Shown here: positions 8,375 through 17,176 of the stretch, in pieces | Layout: every line of letters starts with the position of its first letter | How positions within the stretch are numbered: the stretch's first letter is position 1 | Origin: Streptomyces coacervatus | GTDB taxonomy: Bacteria > Actinomycetota > Actinomycetes > Streptomycetales > Streptomycetaceae | DNA: 64,000 bases | Direction of reading: 5' to 3' | NCBI RefSeq assembly: GCF_029223485.1 | Contig: NZ_JARHTP010000012.1 | Span: 124,001-188,000, forward strand | Made by a program: the position numbers and the translations under genes | Notes under the pieces: generated by a model | The model's database searches: none | Told to the model about the DNA's origin: nothing | What the model saw: the letters and a program-made list of their open reading frames with translations, nothing else

Positions 8375-8772
8375 GCGGAGGCGTGTTCACGGACGCGGGA
8401 GCGTTGGCTTCGGCTTTGGACCGCGGGGCGCAGCGTTCGCTGTCGGCCACGGAGACGGTCATGCGTCACAGCGCCCAAGCCCTGATGAAGCGTGTGCAGC
8501 ACAATGCTTCAGGGCGCCCTGGTCCCCGCGTGGTCACTGGCAAGTACAGGGCTTCGTGGACGAGCGACGTGCACCGCGCGGGCCCCGTTGTCGTTGGCGA
8601 GGTGGGCACCGCAGCACGGCAAGCTCGGCGTCTGGAATTCGGCTTCGTCGGCGTCGACAGCCTCGGCCGGCACTACAACCAGCCGCCTTATCCGCACCTC
8701 GGACCGGCTGTTGACCAGACGGGGCCAGCACTGGTGCGGGCTCTCGGGCACGCCGTGACGGAGGCATTGTGA
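8371..8772 (+). CDS. HK97 gp10-like neck protein
   Basis: A 133-residue protein. Its GTG overlaps the previous stop (GTGA). After a helical N-terminus it has TGKYRASWTSDVH and ARRLEFGFVGVDSLGRHYNQPPYPHLGPAV, typical of the gp10 family, which joins completed tails to heads. The hallmark is the Arg-rich helix followed by E-F-G and an R-x-x-P-F/Y-region. The context between a connector and a terminator-like gene fits. Confidence 0.82.
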   Translation: MSGGVFTDAGALASALDRGAQRSLSATETVMRHSAQALMKRVQHNASGRPGPRVVTGKYRASWTSDVHRAGPVVVGEVGTAARQARRLEFGFVGVDSLGRHYNQPPYPHLGPAVDQTGPALVRALGHAVTEAL

Positions 8773-9008
8773 GTGCGCTGACCGTGGACATGGAGCAGTC
8801 GCTCGCGGCGGTCCTGGCCGAGCACGAGCGGGGCATGCTGGCCCGCGCCGTTGTCATCGCCGAGCTTCTGGACGACGAAGGCGAGCGATCGCTGTCCGTG
8901 CTGACGACTCCCGGCATGCCGGAGTGGGATGCGCTGGGCCTGTGCCGCTACGGCGCGCTGTCCATCGAAGGGCCCACTGCCGCGTTCTTCACCGAGGCCG
9001 GCGAATGA
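8769..9008 (+). CDS. Small phage neck-module protein
   Basis: A 79-residue acidic protein, GTG start overlapping the gp10-like stop and stop overlapping the next ATG. It has one helical region (MEQSLAAVLAEHERGMLARA) and a short beta region. No domain is recognised. Tight coupling on both sides supports a real phage gene. Confidence 0.72.
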   Translation: MSALTVDMEQSLAAVLAEHERGMLARAVVIAELLDDEGERSLSVLTTPGMPEWDALGLCRYGALSIEGPTAAFFTEAGE

Positions 9009-9436
9009 TAGACCGCGCGCCAGTGTCCGAGGCGCTCCAACACCTGATCGTGAAGGCGACGGGCCGACTGTGTGGCCTCGGCGCGCTGCCGTTGGTGAAC
9101 GGGAAGCCTGCCGAAGTGCCGTACACGGTGCTGTATCCGCTCGGCGGACCGGTGGGCGGTGCGCCGCTGGCGGATGCGTCGGAGGATGCCGAACTCGTGT
9201 ATCAGCTGACCTCGGTCGCGGTCCGAACCGATCAGGCGGAGTGGATGGCCGACCGGGGGCGTCGAGCCGTCCTGGAGCGCGCGCCGTCGGGCGCCTGGCG
9301 GTATCCGCTGAAAATACCCGGAGTTGATGTCTGGGGGCGCGAGCTGGATGCCGACGACGGCACGGACACCACTGCCTCCGCCCAAGGCGTGGTGACCAGC
9401 TCGCAGCGATATCGGCTGAGCGCCACCAGTAGGTAG
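9005..9436 (+). CDS. Phage tail terminator-like protein
   Basis: A 143-residue protein, ATGA overlap with the preceding gene. It carries PYTVLYPLGGPVGGAPLADASEDAELVYQ and an arginine-rich middle (DRGRRAVLE), then a beta C-terminus ending YRLSATSR. The size and place, after the gp10-like gene and where the tail tube gene should follow, fit a tail terminator or completion protein. The tail tube gene is instead about 20 kb away, at 29630, so cargo has entered directly after this gene. Confidence 0.7.
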   Translation: MIDRAPVSEALQHLIVKATGRLCGLGALPLVNGKPAEVPYTVLYPLGGPVGGAPLADASEDAELVYQLTSVAVRTDQAEWMADRGRRAVLERAPSGAWRYPLKIPGVDVWGRELDADDGTDTTASAQGVVTSSQRYRLSATSR

Positions 9437-9652
9437 GACCTGACCCTCCTGCCACTCGACCATCAGGGGCCCCACCTGTGCGGCGGTGGCTGAATCGCAC
9501 TCTCTCCTCTGCTCCCTTCCGCCCCCTTCTCGTGTCACTGGTGTCACGTTTCGTAGGGCAGACACCCCCATGGGATCGGTTTTGGGGAAGGCCGCCGATG
9601 CCCGTCACGTTCGCTCTCGTCCACAGCGCGTACGAGTCAGGGGAGGCACATC

Positions 9653-10783
9653 ATGGTGCGGGCTTTGATGAACCGGCAGAAGCACGCGAGCCTGGGGAGA
9701 CGGGTCGGCGTAGGTGTGGCGGCGCTGGTGGGCGGACTGCTCCCGCCGATGGTGGGCGCTGACAGCGCGGCTGCGCAGCCGAATCAGCAGACGAGCTTCT
9801 CTACTCCTGGCGTGTTCACCTTCACGGTTCCCGGCAATCGCACTGACGTGAAAATGCTGACCATCAGGGTCTGGGGCGCCGGTGCCGGTGGGGGCGGCGG
9901 GGCCGGTGCGGGCGGCGGAGGCGGTGGCGGAGGTGGCGGCAACGCCCTTCTCGCGCTGGGCGGCGGAGGCGGTGGCGGCGGTGGTGGGGGCGGAGGAGGC
10001 GCCAGCGGCGGTGGCGGAGGCTCCGGCAGCTTCGTGAAGTGCACCGAGGTACTTGTCGGCGGCGTGACCTTGACCGTCGTGGTGGGGGCGGGGGGAAGTG
10101 TCGGCGGCGCGGGGGCCGGCGGAAATGGCGGGGCCGGCGGCAGTGGTGGCGGTCCCTTCGGTGGCGGTCCCGGCAGCGCAGGCGGCTCCGGCTCCCTCGG
10201 TGGGTCTGGTCAGGACAGTTCGGTAGGCCTCACCACGGTGGACCTGGCGTTCGCCTCCGGCGGTGGCGTCGGTACCCGGGCCCCGACGGGCGGGAGGGGT
10301 GGTGGCGGCGGCGCTGCCGGCGGGGCCGGCGGGCTCGGCGGTGGTGGGGGCGGCGGCGGTACCGTCACCGGATCCGGCGGTACCGGCGGTGGCGTATCAC
10401 GGTGTCTGGGTATCCCCACCGCCGCGCTGAACGGCAATAGCGGCAACGCCGGTGCCGTAGGCAACTCCGGTACGGCCGGCGGCAGTGGCGCAAGCCAGCA
10501 GAGCGGCACAGGTGGGGCCGGCGGCAGTGGTGGCACCGGCGGCGGTGGCGGCAGCGGCGGGACCGGTGGTGTCGGCATCACCGCCGACGGGTTCACCTTC
10601 GGTGCCGGCGGCAGCGGTGGCGGTGGCGGCATGGGTGGCATCGGCGGTGCTGGTGGCACCGGCGCCACCAGCGGCGGTGCTTCGGCCGCCAATGGGGCTG
10701 CCGGTAGTGCCGGGGACAACGGCGTGGCCGGAATCGTCGGCGGAAACGGGGCCGTCGTCATCGACGTGACGCCGGTTCCCTGA
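9653..10783 (+). CDS. Secreted glycine-rich protein
   Basis: A 376-residue protein with a clear signal peptide: basic start, hydrophobic RVGVGVAALVGGLLPPMV, and cleavage probably after ADSAAA. A short beta region (FTFTVPGNRTDVKMLTIRVW) precedes about 300 residues made largely of Gly with Ala, Ser and Thr, including runs of 10 or more Gly. The ribosome site GGGGAGG is just upstream. The repeat part is likely a flexible envelope or matrix polymer, or a collagen-like filament. It shares the opening motif with the partial protein at 1-1311, which lacks a signal peptide. It is the first gene of the inserted cargo. Confidence 0.85.
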   Translation: MVRALMNRQKHASLGRRVGVGVAALVGGLLPPMVGADSAAAQPNQQTSFSTPGVFTFTVPGNRTDVKMLTIRVWGAGAGGGGGAGAGGGGGGGGGGNALLALGGGGGGGGGGGGGGASGGGGGSGSFVKCTEVLVGGVTLTVVVGAGGSVGGAGAGGNGGAGGSGGGPFGGGPGSAGGSGSLGGSGQDSSVGLTTVDLAFASGGGVGTRAPTGGRGGGGGAAGGAGGLGGGGGGGGTVTGSGGTGGGVSRCLGIPTAALNGNSGNAGAVGNSGTAGGSGASQQSGTGGAGGSGGTGGGGGSGGTGGVGITADGFTFGAGGSGGGGGMGGIGGAGGTGATSGGASAANGAAGSAGDNGVAGIVGGNGAVVIDVTPVP

Positions 10784-10840
10784 CCTGGGACCGGGTGTCC
10801 GCAGAATACGCCATGTACTTGCCGGCGTCGTTCGGTTCTG

Positions 10841-10966
10841 CCATCAAATGATCTCGTTTCCTCGTCGGTGGGGGTCCGGTATTCCTCGCTGGGGCGGGTG
10901 GTGCGTCGGCGGGCGATGAACGCGCGGTGGCCGTTGATGACTTCTTCGGGGTAGACGGCTGACGGT
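10841..10966 (-). pseudogene. Integrase-like remnant
   Basis: The reverse strand encodes YPEEVINGHRAFIARRRTT followed by RPSEEYRTPTDEE, then loses similarity. This resembles the tail of actinomycete site-specific recombinase (integrase-like) proteins that continue into a metal-binding Cys cluster. Only about 40 residues survive. It marks mobile-element debris near the left edge of the cargo. Confidence 0.55.
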
Positions 10967-11174
10967 AGCGTCGGTTATCGGAACTCGCGGAATGGCCCGA
11001 GTGTTCGTCACCGGACCAGTCCGTCGATCTGTCGATCGCGTAGGCCGCTGTCCGTCCGGTCGGTCAAACCGCCGTTCGACTTCGAGGCAAACAGGCAACA
11101 AGTAGGTTCGTTCCGCTTCTTCGCGCTCATACACGGCGAGGTGATGAGCAGCTCCGACGCCCGCAGGGGCCCGC

Positions 11175-11480
11175 CTACGGCCCACCCCTCACAGCACCCT
11201 GGCCGCCCATCACCGGCACTGCGCCGATGCGGACAGCCTCGGGGTGAACTCCACACCCCTCCGCGACGGGCTCGCGCTCGGCTGGTTCTGCGAACTCGAG
11301 CTCCCCGATCGCGTAGTCGGCAGCGAACCCGCGCGCCGTCATGCCCTCGCTGGCCAGATCGGCGGCCAAGGCGTCGCCCCTGCGGTTGCGTACGAGGAGC
11401 GCGACATTGACGCCCCGACGGCCGAGCTACCGTGCGACTGCGATTCCCAGTCCGGAGCCCGCTCCATGGACGGGATGGTT
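11175..11480 (-). pseudogene. Short-chain dehydrogenase relic
   Basis: The reverse strand encodes a Rossmann start, GAGSGLGIAVAR, then an in-frame TAG, then LGRRGVNVALLVRNRRGDAL and ADLASEGMTARGFAAD. This is the N-terminal NAD(P)-binding region of an SDR oxidoreductase. The stop and the missing catalytic YxxxK part show that it is dead. Confidence 0.75.
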
Positions 11481-11586
11481 GTCCTTTTCTCTCCTGCGTG
11501 CGGCACGGTCAGGTCGGGCCCGATTCACGGTCGCGCCCGGAATCCAACCCTGCCTGCCCCACCGATCCGTATCCCTCAGAGCAGTC

Positions 11587-12462
11587 CTATGCGGTGTGGC
11601 CGCTGGTGGTGAGTACGTAGTCGCCGACGAGGTCGCCGAGGAGGGCGCCGGCGAGGATGTCGCTGGGGAGGTGGCCGGCCATGTAGAGGCGGGAGTAGGC
11701 GACTTCGGCCGCCATCCACTGGTACTCGGAGGCGCGCTGCGGGTTGAGGTTGCTGAGGTAGGTGACGGCGGTGGCGGAGAGGGCGCCGTGTTTGGAGGGG
11801 TAGGAGCAGGGGCACTTCGCGCCGGCCTTGATGTGCTTGTCGGGGCGCAGGGAGGTGTCGAGGACGTAGGGGGCCGGGCTGTTGTACCGGGCGACGAGCT
11901 GCTTCGTGATCGTCTTGGAAAGGGTGAAGGCGGCCTTGAGCTGCGTCTTGTCGGTCTTGCCCTCTGCGGCGGGAAGGAGGTCACGCTGGTCGTGGAGGTA
12001 GACCTTCCAGATGTCCTTCTTGCCGTAGACCTCCAGCCAGGTCGCGGCCTTCTTGCCCGCCGCAGTGCGGGTGCGGGCAAGTGTCTGGACCTGCTTGAGC
12101 TCGGCGGCACGCGCTGTGCTGCTGGGCGGGGCGGGGATGTGGGCTTCGGCCCAGGTGGTGAAGGCGTGGTCGTCGCGGGTGGTGCCGTGGGCCTTCTTCC
12201 ATTGGGCGAAGAGGGTGTCGGCGGTGTGCTTCTGGGCCGTCAACTGCTGGGCGATGTGGGCGATTTGGGCGTTGGTGAAGAGGGCGGGCGGGGGGTTCTG
12301 CTTGACCTGGTCGGTGGCCGAGAGCTTGGTCTTGGCCGAGGCGGCGGGCGTGGCGTCGGCGGTGACCAGGGGGCGTACGAGCCCGAAGGTGGCGGCTGCG
12401 ACGGCGGCGACGGCGATGACGGGGTACTGCCATTTCACGCGGCGGGCGGCAGTGGCTTTCAT
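11587..12462 (-). CDS. PAP2-family membrane-anchored phosphatase
   Basis: A 291-residue protein with one N-terminal membrane anchor or signal segment (VIAVAAVAAATFGLVRPLV), a helical spacer rich in Ala/Lys, and a C-terminal PAP2 core. The conserved motifs are PSKHG (the PSGH motif) and SRLYMAGHLPSDI (SRxxxxxHxxxD), whose two His form the phospho-enzyme site. The likely substrate is a phospholipid or polyprenyl phosphate or a periplasmic phosphate ester. Its ATG overlaps the VTC-domain stop (ATGA), making it the last gene of a three-gene operon with the polyphosphate polymerase-like and DUF4956 genes. That link suggests phosphate or polyphosphate turnover at the envelope. Confidence 0.87.
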   Translation of the reverse strand: MKATAARRVKWQYPVIAVAAVAAATFGLVRPLVTADATPAASAKTKLSATDQVKQNPPPALFTNAQIAHIAQQLTAQKHTADTLFAQWKKAHGTTRDDHAFTTWAEAHIPAPPSSTARAAELKQVQTLARTRTAAGKKAATWLEVYGKKDIWKVYLHDQRDLLPAAEGKTDKTQLKAAFTLSKTITKQLVARYNSPAPYVLDTSLRPDKHIKAGAKCPCSYPSKHGALSATAVTYLSNLNPQRASEYQWMAAEVAYSRLYMAGHLPSDILAGALLGDLVGDYVLTTSGHTA

Positions 12463-13319
12463 GCGGCGGTGGTCCTTCCAAAGGCGTGCGAGGGTGTGCT
12501 GGTGGTGAAGTAGGTCCGGGCGATGCGGCGGAAGTCGTTGCCGGGGAGTCCGGGTACGAGCAGGGAGAGCCCGATGGCGTACTTGCTCACGGAGACGGGC
12601 CGGGTGCCGAGGTCGAGCAGGAGCCGGTCGGCCGGGGCGGGGCGCAGGCCGCCCTTGGTCTCGACGAGGACGTGACCGGGATCGAGGGCGGTGGTCCCCT
12701 CGTCGCGGTGGCAGGTGAGGAGGGCGTCGAGGGTGACGCGGGTGCCGCCTTCGAGGTCGGCCAGGGCCGCCCGGTGGTAGCGGATTTCGCCGGCCGGGGT
12801 CAGATCGGTGGCCGGGACGGAGGTGATCCCTGCCCGGCCGAGCATGGCGGCGACGAAGTGCGTCGCGGCGCTGTCGAGGCGTCCGTAGGCGTCGGCCTCG
12901 GTGCCCAGGGCGTGCTTGACGGTGGCGCCGCGGCCGTCCTTGGTCTTGACCTCGACGCGGCACAGTCCGTCCTCGGCGTAGAGCCGGGTGCGTACCTTCC
13001 ACCGGCGGCGGCGGCCCTGGACGTGGGCGTGCCAGGCGGCGAGTTCGGGAGTGTCGAAGTAGGTGCTGCGGTAGTCGGTGGTGCGGCGGCCCGCGATGTC
13101 CAGGACCCGGTGTGTGGCGGCGAGCGCGGTCACCAGCCGTGCGGCCACGGCGAGGGGGACCAGGTACTTGCGGTCGACGCGGTGCTGCAGCGCGGCCGCC
13201 GCGTCGACCTCGGCGAGGGTGGCGCCTGGCAGGCGGGACAGGCCCAGGGTTTCGGCGAGCGATTGCGGTCCGGGCGCGGTCGGTGTCGGGGCGTGCAGGA
13301 CGCTCGTCGCGGGCGTCAT
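12459..13319 (-). CDS. VTC-domain (polyphosphate polymerase-like) protein
   Basis: A 286-residue protein of the triphosphate-tunnel (VTC) fold. Visible family marks are RVDRKYLVP near the start, the strand YRSTYFDTPELAAWHAH, alternating basic strands (RRRRWKVRTRLY), CRVEVKTKDGRG, and the closing SVSKYAIGLSLL. In yeast Vtc4 the same tunnel makes polyphosphate from ATP; bacterial members are usually paired with a DUF4956 membrane protein, as here. The start overlaps the DUF4956 stop and the stop overlaps the PAP2 start. The protein itself has no membrane segment, so the partner probably brings it to the membrane. Confidence 0.88.
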   Translation of the reverse strand: MTPATSVLHAPTPTAPGPQSLAETLGLSRLPGATLAEVDAAAALQHRVDRKYLVPLAVAARLVTALAATHRVLDIAGRRTTDYRSTYFDTPELAAWHAHVQGRRRRWKVRTRLYAEDGLCRVEVKTKDGRGATVKHALGTEADAYGRLDSAATHFVAAMLGRAGITSVPATDLTPAGEIRYHRAALADLEGGTRVTLDALLTCHRDEGTTALDPGHVLVETKGGLRPAPADRLLLDLGTRPVSVSKYAIGLSLLVPGLPGNDFRRIARTYFTTSTPSHAFGRTTAA

Positions 13320-13996
13320 GCGGGCTGCCGTTCCGCGGTACGGGGGGAGCGTGGCGCGTCCGGGTCGATCTCCTCGGGCATCTCGGCCTCGGCCGGGTCC
13401 TGGAGGGGGAAGCGGACGGAGACGCGGGTGGTCTCGCGTACGTAGTCGACCTCGTCGACGGTCACCGACAGCGGCGGGGCGCCGAGCCGGGCGGCGACGT
13501 CCAGCCGGATCTCCGCGGGGTCGCGGTAGACGCGGTCGAGGGTGACGCGTACCACGCGGGTGGGCCGGTGCGCGGAGGGGTCGTCCACCAGGGCGACGGC
13601 GATCAGCAGCAGGACGTCGAGGGCGACGATCAGCCAGGTCTGTCGCTGAGGCAGTCCGCTGGCCAGGCCGATGACGAGGGCGACGAAGGTGTAGGCGACG
13701 TCGCGGAGGGTGAAGGCGGCGCTGCGCAGCCGGACCATGGACAGGATGCCGAAGAGTCCGAAGCCGACACCGGCAGGGAACTTCCCCGCGGTGATCGCGG
13801 TCATCGCGGCGAGGAGCCCGAGGTTGAGGGCGGTCAGCACCAGCGGGATCTCAGTGACGGAGCGGCGGCGCCGGTAGAGCCAGCCGACCAATATCATCAG
13901 CACGATGACGTCGAGCCCGGCCCGGGTGATCATGTCCGTCGCCGTCAGATGCGCCGAGAGCCCCTTCGCCGCGAGCAGCGATATCTGGCTGTGCAT
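13316..13996 (-). CDS. DUF4956 membrane protein
   Basis: A 226-residue protein with about four membrane helices in the first 130 residues (LDVIVLMILVGWLY, VLTALNLGLLAAMTAITAG, VAYTFVALVIGLASGL, LIVALDVLLLIAVALV) and a soluble C-terminal tail. It contains the family motif GFGLFGILSMVRLRS. DUF4956 proteins co-occur with VTC-fold polymerases and are thought to form the membrane partner. ATG at 13996 has GAGGAG upstream. It is the first gene of the leftward operon, divergent from the two-component pair. Confidence 0.86.
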   Translation of the reverse strand: MHSQISLLAAKGLSAHLTATDMITRAGLDVIVLMILVGWLYRRRRSVTEIPLVLTALNLGLLAAMTAITAGKFPAGVGFGLFGILSMVRLRSAAFTLRDVAYTFVALVIGLASGLPQRQTWLIVALDVLLLIAVALVDDPSAHRPTRVVRVTLDRVYRDPAEIRLDVAARLGAPPLSVTVDEVDYVRETTRVSVRFPLQDPAEAEMPEEIDPDAPRSPRTAERQPA

Positions 13997-14055
13997 GCTT
14001 CTCCTCCCCAGCGGACACGGTGATCGATCCGCTGCAAGGTGAAGGACGCTAGGGA

Positions 14056-14085
14056 TTTCACATGAACGCACCATGAAGGTTGAGA
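14056..14085. promoter_or_regulatory. 11-bp direct repeat between divergent operons
   Basis: CATGAA occurs at 14061 and again at 14072, an exact 11-bp period; read on the other strand it is TTCATGGTGC-GTTCATGTGA. Direct repeats with 11-bp spacing are the usual layout for OmpR/PhoB-family regulators, and the reverse reading resembles a Streptomyces PHO-box unit (GTTCA). It lies 65-90 bp upstream of the DUF4956-VTC-PAP2 operon and of the response regulator gene. Confidence 0.5.
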
Positions 14086-14143
14086 TGACGACGAGCGGTG
14101 GCCGGTGTCCGGGGCCGCCCGGATCCCGCATACCCTTCACGCC

Positions 14144-14833
14144 GTGCACTTCTTGGTCATCGACGATGAGATCCGCCTGGTCGAGCTGATCGTCCGCTAC
14201 CTGCGCGAGTCCGGTCACACCGCCGACAGCCGCCACGACGGCCCGGGCGGGCTCGCGGCTGCCCGCGACCCGCGGGTGGACGCGGTCGTACTGGATGTGA
14301 TGCTGCCCGGCATGGACGGGGTGGAGGTCTGCCGCACCCTGCGCCGCGAGGGCAACAATGTGCCCGTGGTCCTGCTGACCGCCCGCGGCGCGGTCGCCGA
14401 GCGGGTCGCCGGGCTGGACGCGGGCGCCGACGACTACCTGGTCAAGCCCTTCGCGATGGAGGAGCTGCACGCCCGGCTGCGCGCGATATCCCGCCGCCGT
14501 CCGGGCGCAGACGGCCTCAGCGGTCTAGACAGCCGCCTGGAGGTCGGCGACCTCGTCCTGGACCCCGAAGCGCAGCGCGCCTGGCGGGACGGCACCGAAC
14601 TGGAGCTGTCCAGGCGGGAGTTCGCCGTGCTGCAGGTGCTGATGGAGAACGCCGGGCTGGTGGTCAGCCGCACCCGGCTGCTGGACGAGGTGTGGGACGG
14701 CGAGTTCGACCTCCGCAGCAACGCCATCGACGTCCACGTCTACAAGCTCCGCACCAAGGTCGACAAAGCCTTCGGCCGCAGTGACATCACGACGCTGCGC
14801 GGCCGCGGATACCGGCTGGAGACCGCGCCATGA
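14144..14833 (+). CDS. OmpR-family response regulator
   Basis: A 229-residue protein: receiver domain with acidic pocket FLVIDDE, phospho-acceptor Asp in VVLDVMLPGMDG and Lys in DDYLVKPF, then a winged-helix effector domain (LSRREFAVLQVL...NAIDVHVYKLRTKVD...TLRGRGYRL). The GTG at 14144 was preferred because the receiver begins at once; a GTG at 14105 would add 13 unusual residues. It overlaps the sensor kinase gene by 4 nt. The 11-bp direct repeat upstream is the natural candidate for its binding site, so it may control the DUF4956-VTC-PAP2 operon. Confidence 0.92.
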   Translation: MHFLVIDDEIRLVELIVRYLRESGHTADSRHDGPGGLAAARDPRVDAVVLDVMLPGMDGVEVCRTLRREGNNVPVVLLTARGAVAERVAGLDAGADDYLVKPFAMEELHARLRAISRRRPGADGLSGLDSRLEVGDLVLDPEAQRAWRDGTELELSRREFAVLQVLMENAGLVVSRTRLLDEVWDGEFDLRSNAIDVHVYKLRTKVDKAFGRSDITTLRGRGYRLETAP

Positions 14834-16215
14834 CACCGCCGCCCGGCCGCGCACCGCGGTGGTGGCGGCCGCACCGGCTGCCCATCGTGCTGCGGCTGCT
14901 CATCGCGGTCGCCGCCGCGATGTCCGTCGTGCTGACCGGAGCGGCGGGCCTGGTCTACTGGCGCGTCGAACAGGCTCTGGACCAGCAGCTGAACGAGGAC
15001 CTCGCCAAGTACCGCCGCGGTCTCAGCACGGCCCTGCGCAGGGACGGAACGCTACCGCAGGGACCGGCCGGAAGCCTCTACCAGGTGATCGACGCCCGTG
15101 GCCGGATCACCATGGCCAGCGACGGCCAGCACACGACGCCGCTGCTGACCGCTGCCGAGCTGCGCGCGAGCAGGGCAGGGACGACCGTGCGACACGACAT
15201 CGGGCGTCTCCTGCCGATCGAGCCGACCTCGCTCCGGCTGGAGGCCAAGCGGGTCCGCCTCCCGGACAGCACGACCGTGGTGGCCGTCGCGGCGATCCAG
15301 CGCGGCCACCGCGACGAGGCGCTGCGCGAACTCCTCGGCCAGCTCGCCCTCGCCGCCGGCCTGACGCTGGTGGCCGCGTCGTATGTCGGCTACCGCACCG
15401 CCCGCGCCGCTCTCGGCCCGGTGGAACGCTACCGGTCCCGCGCGGCGACCCTGGCCGACGGCGCCTCCGGCCTGCGCCTGCCGGTCCCCGACGACCGTGA
15501 CGACGAGCTGACCCGGCTCGGCCACACCCTCAACCGCATGCTGGACCGCCTGGAAGCCGCCGCCGAACGCGAGCACCGCTTCATCGCCGACGCCAGCCAC
15601 GAGCTGCGCACCCCGCTCGCCCTGCTGCGCGCCGAGCTCGACGTCGCCCTGCACCGCCCCCGCACCGCAGCCGAACTCACTGACACCCTCAGGGCGGTCG
15701 ACGCCGAAGTGCAACGGCTGGTCGACCTGTCCAACGCCCTCCTCGACCTGGAGGAACTCGGCAGCACGCAGCACCTCACCCGCAACCCGGTGGACCTGGC
15801 CGACCTGGTGAACGCCGCCCTGGAGCGCCACCGGGGCGCCGCCGAGCGCGAGCACCGTACCCTGAGCGCCGACATCACTCCCGCGACCGTTTCCGTGGAC
15901 GCCCGCTGGATCGGGCCTGCCCTCGGCAACCTCCTCGGCAACGCCCTGCGCCACGGCGCGGGCGACATCCGCGTCACCGCCGCCGTCCACGAGGGGCGGC
16001 TCCGTCTCGCCGTGGCCGACGAGGGGGCGGGCTTCCCCGTCGGCTTCCTGCCCCAGGCTTTCGACCGCTTCAGCCGGGCCGAAGCCAGCCGGACCACCCC
16101 GGGCTCCGGCCTCGGCCTGGCCTTCGTGGCCGCCGTCGCTGCATCGCACGACGGCATTGCGCGGGCCGAGAACACCGGACGCGGCACCGTCGTCACCATC
16201 GAATTCCCCTGCTGA
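14830..16215 (+). CDS. Sensor histidine kinase
   Basis: A 461-residue inner-membrane sensor kinase. Membrane helices lie at about 18-42 and 168-190, flanking a short extracytoplasmic loop of about 125 residues. A HAMP-like linker follows, then HisKA with His257 (DASHELRTPLALL), N-box (LLGNALRHG), G1 (ADEGAGFP) and G2 (GSGLGLAFV). It is translationally coupled to the response regulator. The periplasmic part has no recognised ligand domain. The signal is unknown; envelope or phosphate state are plausible from the neighbours. Confidence 0.92.
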   Translation: MTPPPGRAPRWWRPHRLPIVLRLLIAVAAAMSVVLTGAAGLVYWRVEQALDQQLNEDLAKYRRGLSTALRRDGTLPQGPAGSLYQVIDARGRITMASDGQHTTPLLTAAELRASRAGTTVRHDIGRLLPIEPTSLRLEAKRVRLPDSTTVVAVAAIQRGHRDEALRELLGQLALAAGLTLVAASYVGYRTARAALGPVERYRSRAATLADGASGLRLPVPDDRDDELTRLGHTLNRMLDRLEAAAEREHRFIADASHELRTPLALLRAELDVALHRPRTAAELTDTLRAVDAEVQRLVDLSNALLDLEELGSTQHLTRNPVDLADLVNAALERHRGAAEREHRTLSADITPATVSVDARWIGPALGNLLGNALRHGAGDIRVTAAVHEGRLRLAVADEGAGFPVGFLPQAFDRFSRAEASRTTPGSGLGLAFVAAVAASHDGIARAENTGRGTVVTIEFPC

Positions 16216-16318
16216 CCTCCGTTCCCCGGAACGCGCCTGCGCACCCACGGGGCGAGGCCAAGAGTTCACCCATACGGGCTTGGCGGGGTCTCGGCCGATC
16301 CTCTACAGTCGCACCGAA

Positions 16319-16338
16319 CTTCTACGTGATGTAGTACT
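16319..16338. promoter_or_regulatory. BlaI-type operator, site 1 (dedA-uppP)
   Basis: CTTCTACGTGATGTAGTAC, an imperfect palindrome (reverse reading CTACATCACGTAGAAG). It lies 80 bp before the DedA start. The same sequence, nearly base for base, precedes the glycosyltransferase-deacetylase pair at 25949. With three other copies in the window it defines the candidate regulon of the BlaI repressor encoded at 18124. Confidence 0.75.
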
Positions 16339-16417
16339 ACCCTCTGTTCTCCGCGCACCCCTCTCCGGCCGCCCGCTCGCGACGGCGGGGACGGCCGCTT
16401 CGGCACACAAGGACCCC

Positions 16418-17107
16418 ATGCCCTCCCACCTGTGGGCCGCCGTACCACACACCGCGGTACTGGCCCTGAACCCGCTCGACACCACGTCCGTGCTCACCAG
16501 CCTCGGCGCGCTCGGCGTCTTCGCCGTGCTGTTCGCCGAAACCGGCCTGCTGATCGGCTTCTTCCTGCCCGGCGACTCCCTGCTGTTCACCGCCGGGCTG
16601 CTGTGCACCACCACGACCGCGGGTGTGCGCCTCTCCCTGCCCGCGGTACTGGCGGCCGCCGTGGCCGGGGCACTGCTCGGCGCGCAGACCGGGTATGTCA
16701 TCGGCCGACGGGCCGGACGCCCGCTGCTGGAACGCAGCCGCAACCCGCACCTGACCCGTGGCGCGGCCCGGGCGGAGGAACTGCTGGCCGGCTACGGGCA
16801 CGGCAAGGCCATCGTGCTGGCCCGCTTCGTGCCCGTGGTGCGTACCGTCCTCAACCCGCTCGCCGGGGCTCTCGGTGTCCCGGCGCGTACGTTCGCCGTC
16901 TGGCAGGTCGCCGGCGGGCTGCTGTGGTCGGTCGGGGTCACCTTGGGCGGCTACCTGCTCGGCTCCACCGTCCCGAGCGTCGACAAGTACCTGCTGCCCG
17001 CCGTCGCGCTGTTGGTCGTCGTCTCTCTCATTCCCGTAGCCCTGGAGGTGCGCCGCCACCGCCGTAGCGCCGCGGCCGCTCCGCAGCCCCCGGGGCCCGT
17101 CGCATGA
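16418..17107 (+). CDS. DedA-family membrane protein
   Basis: A 229-residue integral membrane protein. It has the DedA signs: ETGLLIGFFLPGDSLLF, GAQTGYVIGRRAGR, ARFVPVVRTVLNPLAGA and a final membrane helix (YLLPAVALLVVVSLIPVAL). Members of this superfamily have been shown to flip undecaprenyl phosphate back across the membrane or to act in lipid homeostasis and peptide or halicyclamine-type resistance. The ATG at 16418 has AAGGA upstream. UppP follows 69 bp downstream, so the two would work on the same C55 carrier: dephosphorylation then return of the monophosphate. The upstream operator suggests repression by BlaI. Confidence 0.9.
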   Translation: MPSHLWAAVPHTAVLALNPLDTTSVLTSLGALGVFAVLFAETGLLIGFFLPGDSLLFTAGLLCTTTTAGVRLSLPAVLAAAVAGALLGAQTGYVIGRRAGRPLLERSRNPHLTRGAARAEELLAGYGHGKAIVLARFVPVVRTVLNPLAGALGVPARTFAVWQVAGGLLWSVGVTLGGYLLGSTVPSVDKYLLPAVALLVVVSLIPVALEVRRHRRSAAAAPQPPGPVA

Positions 17108-17176
17108 CTCGCGCCGCCTCCGTCGGTACGGCGTCACCGCTGCAGTCATTCTTCGAATAGCGCAGGGACAGGACCA

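Noticed and set aside
9880..10700. GGC-rich repeats as CRISPR or minisatellite
   Set aside because: They are codon-level Gly repeats of one open protein frame; spacers and constant repeats are absent.
11587..13002. 471-codon reading of the PAP2 frame upstream of 12462
   Set aside because: The upstream half is Arg/His-rich antisense to the VTC gene reading frame; the ATG at 12462 is coupled to the VTC stop and begins a real signal segment.
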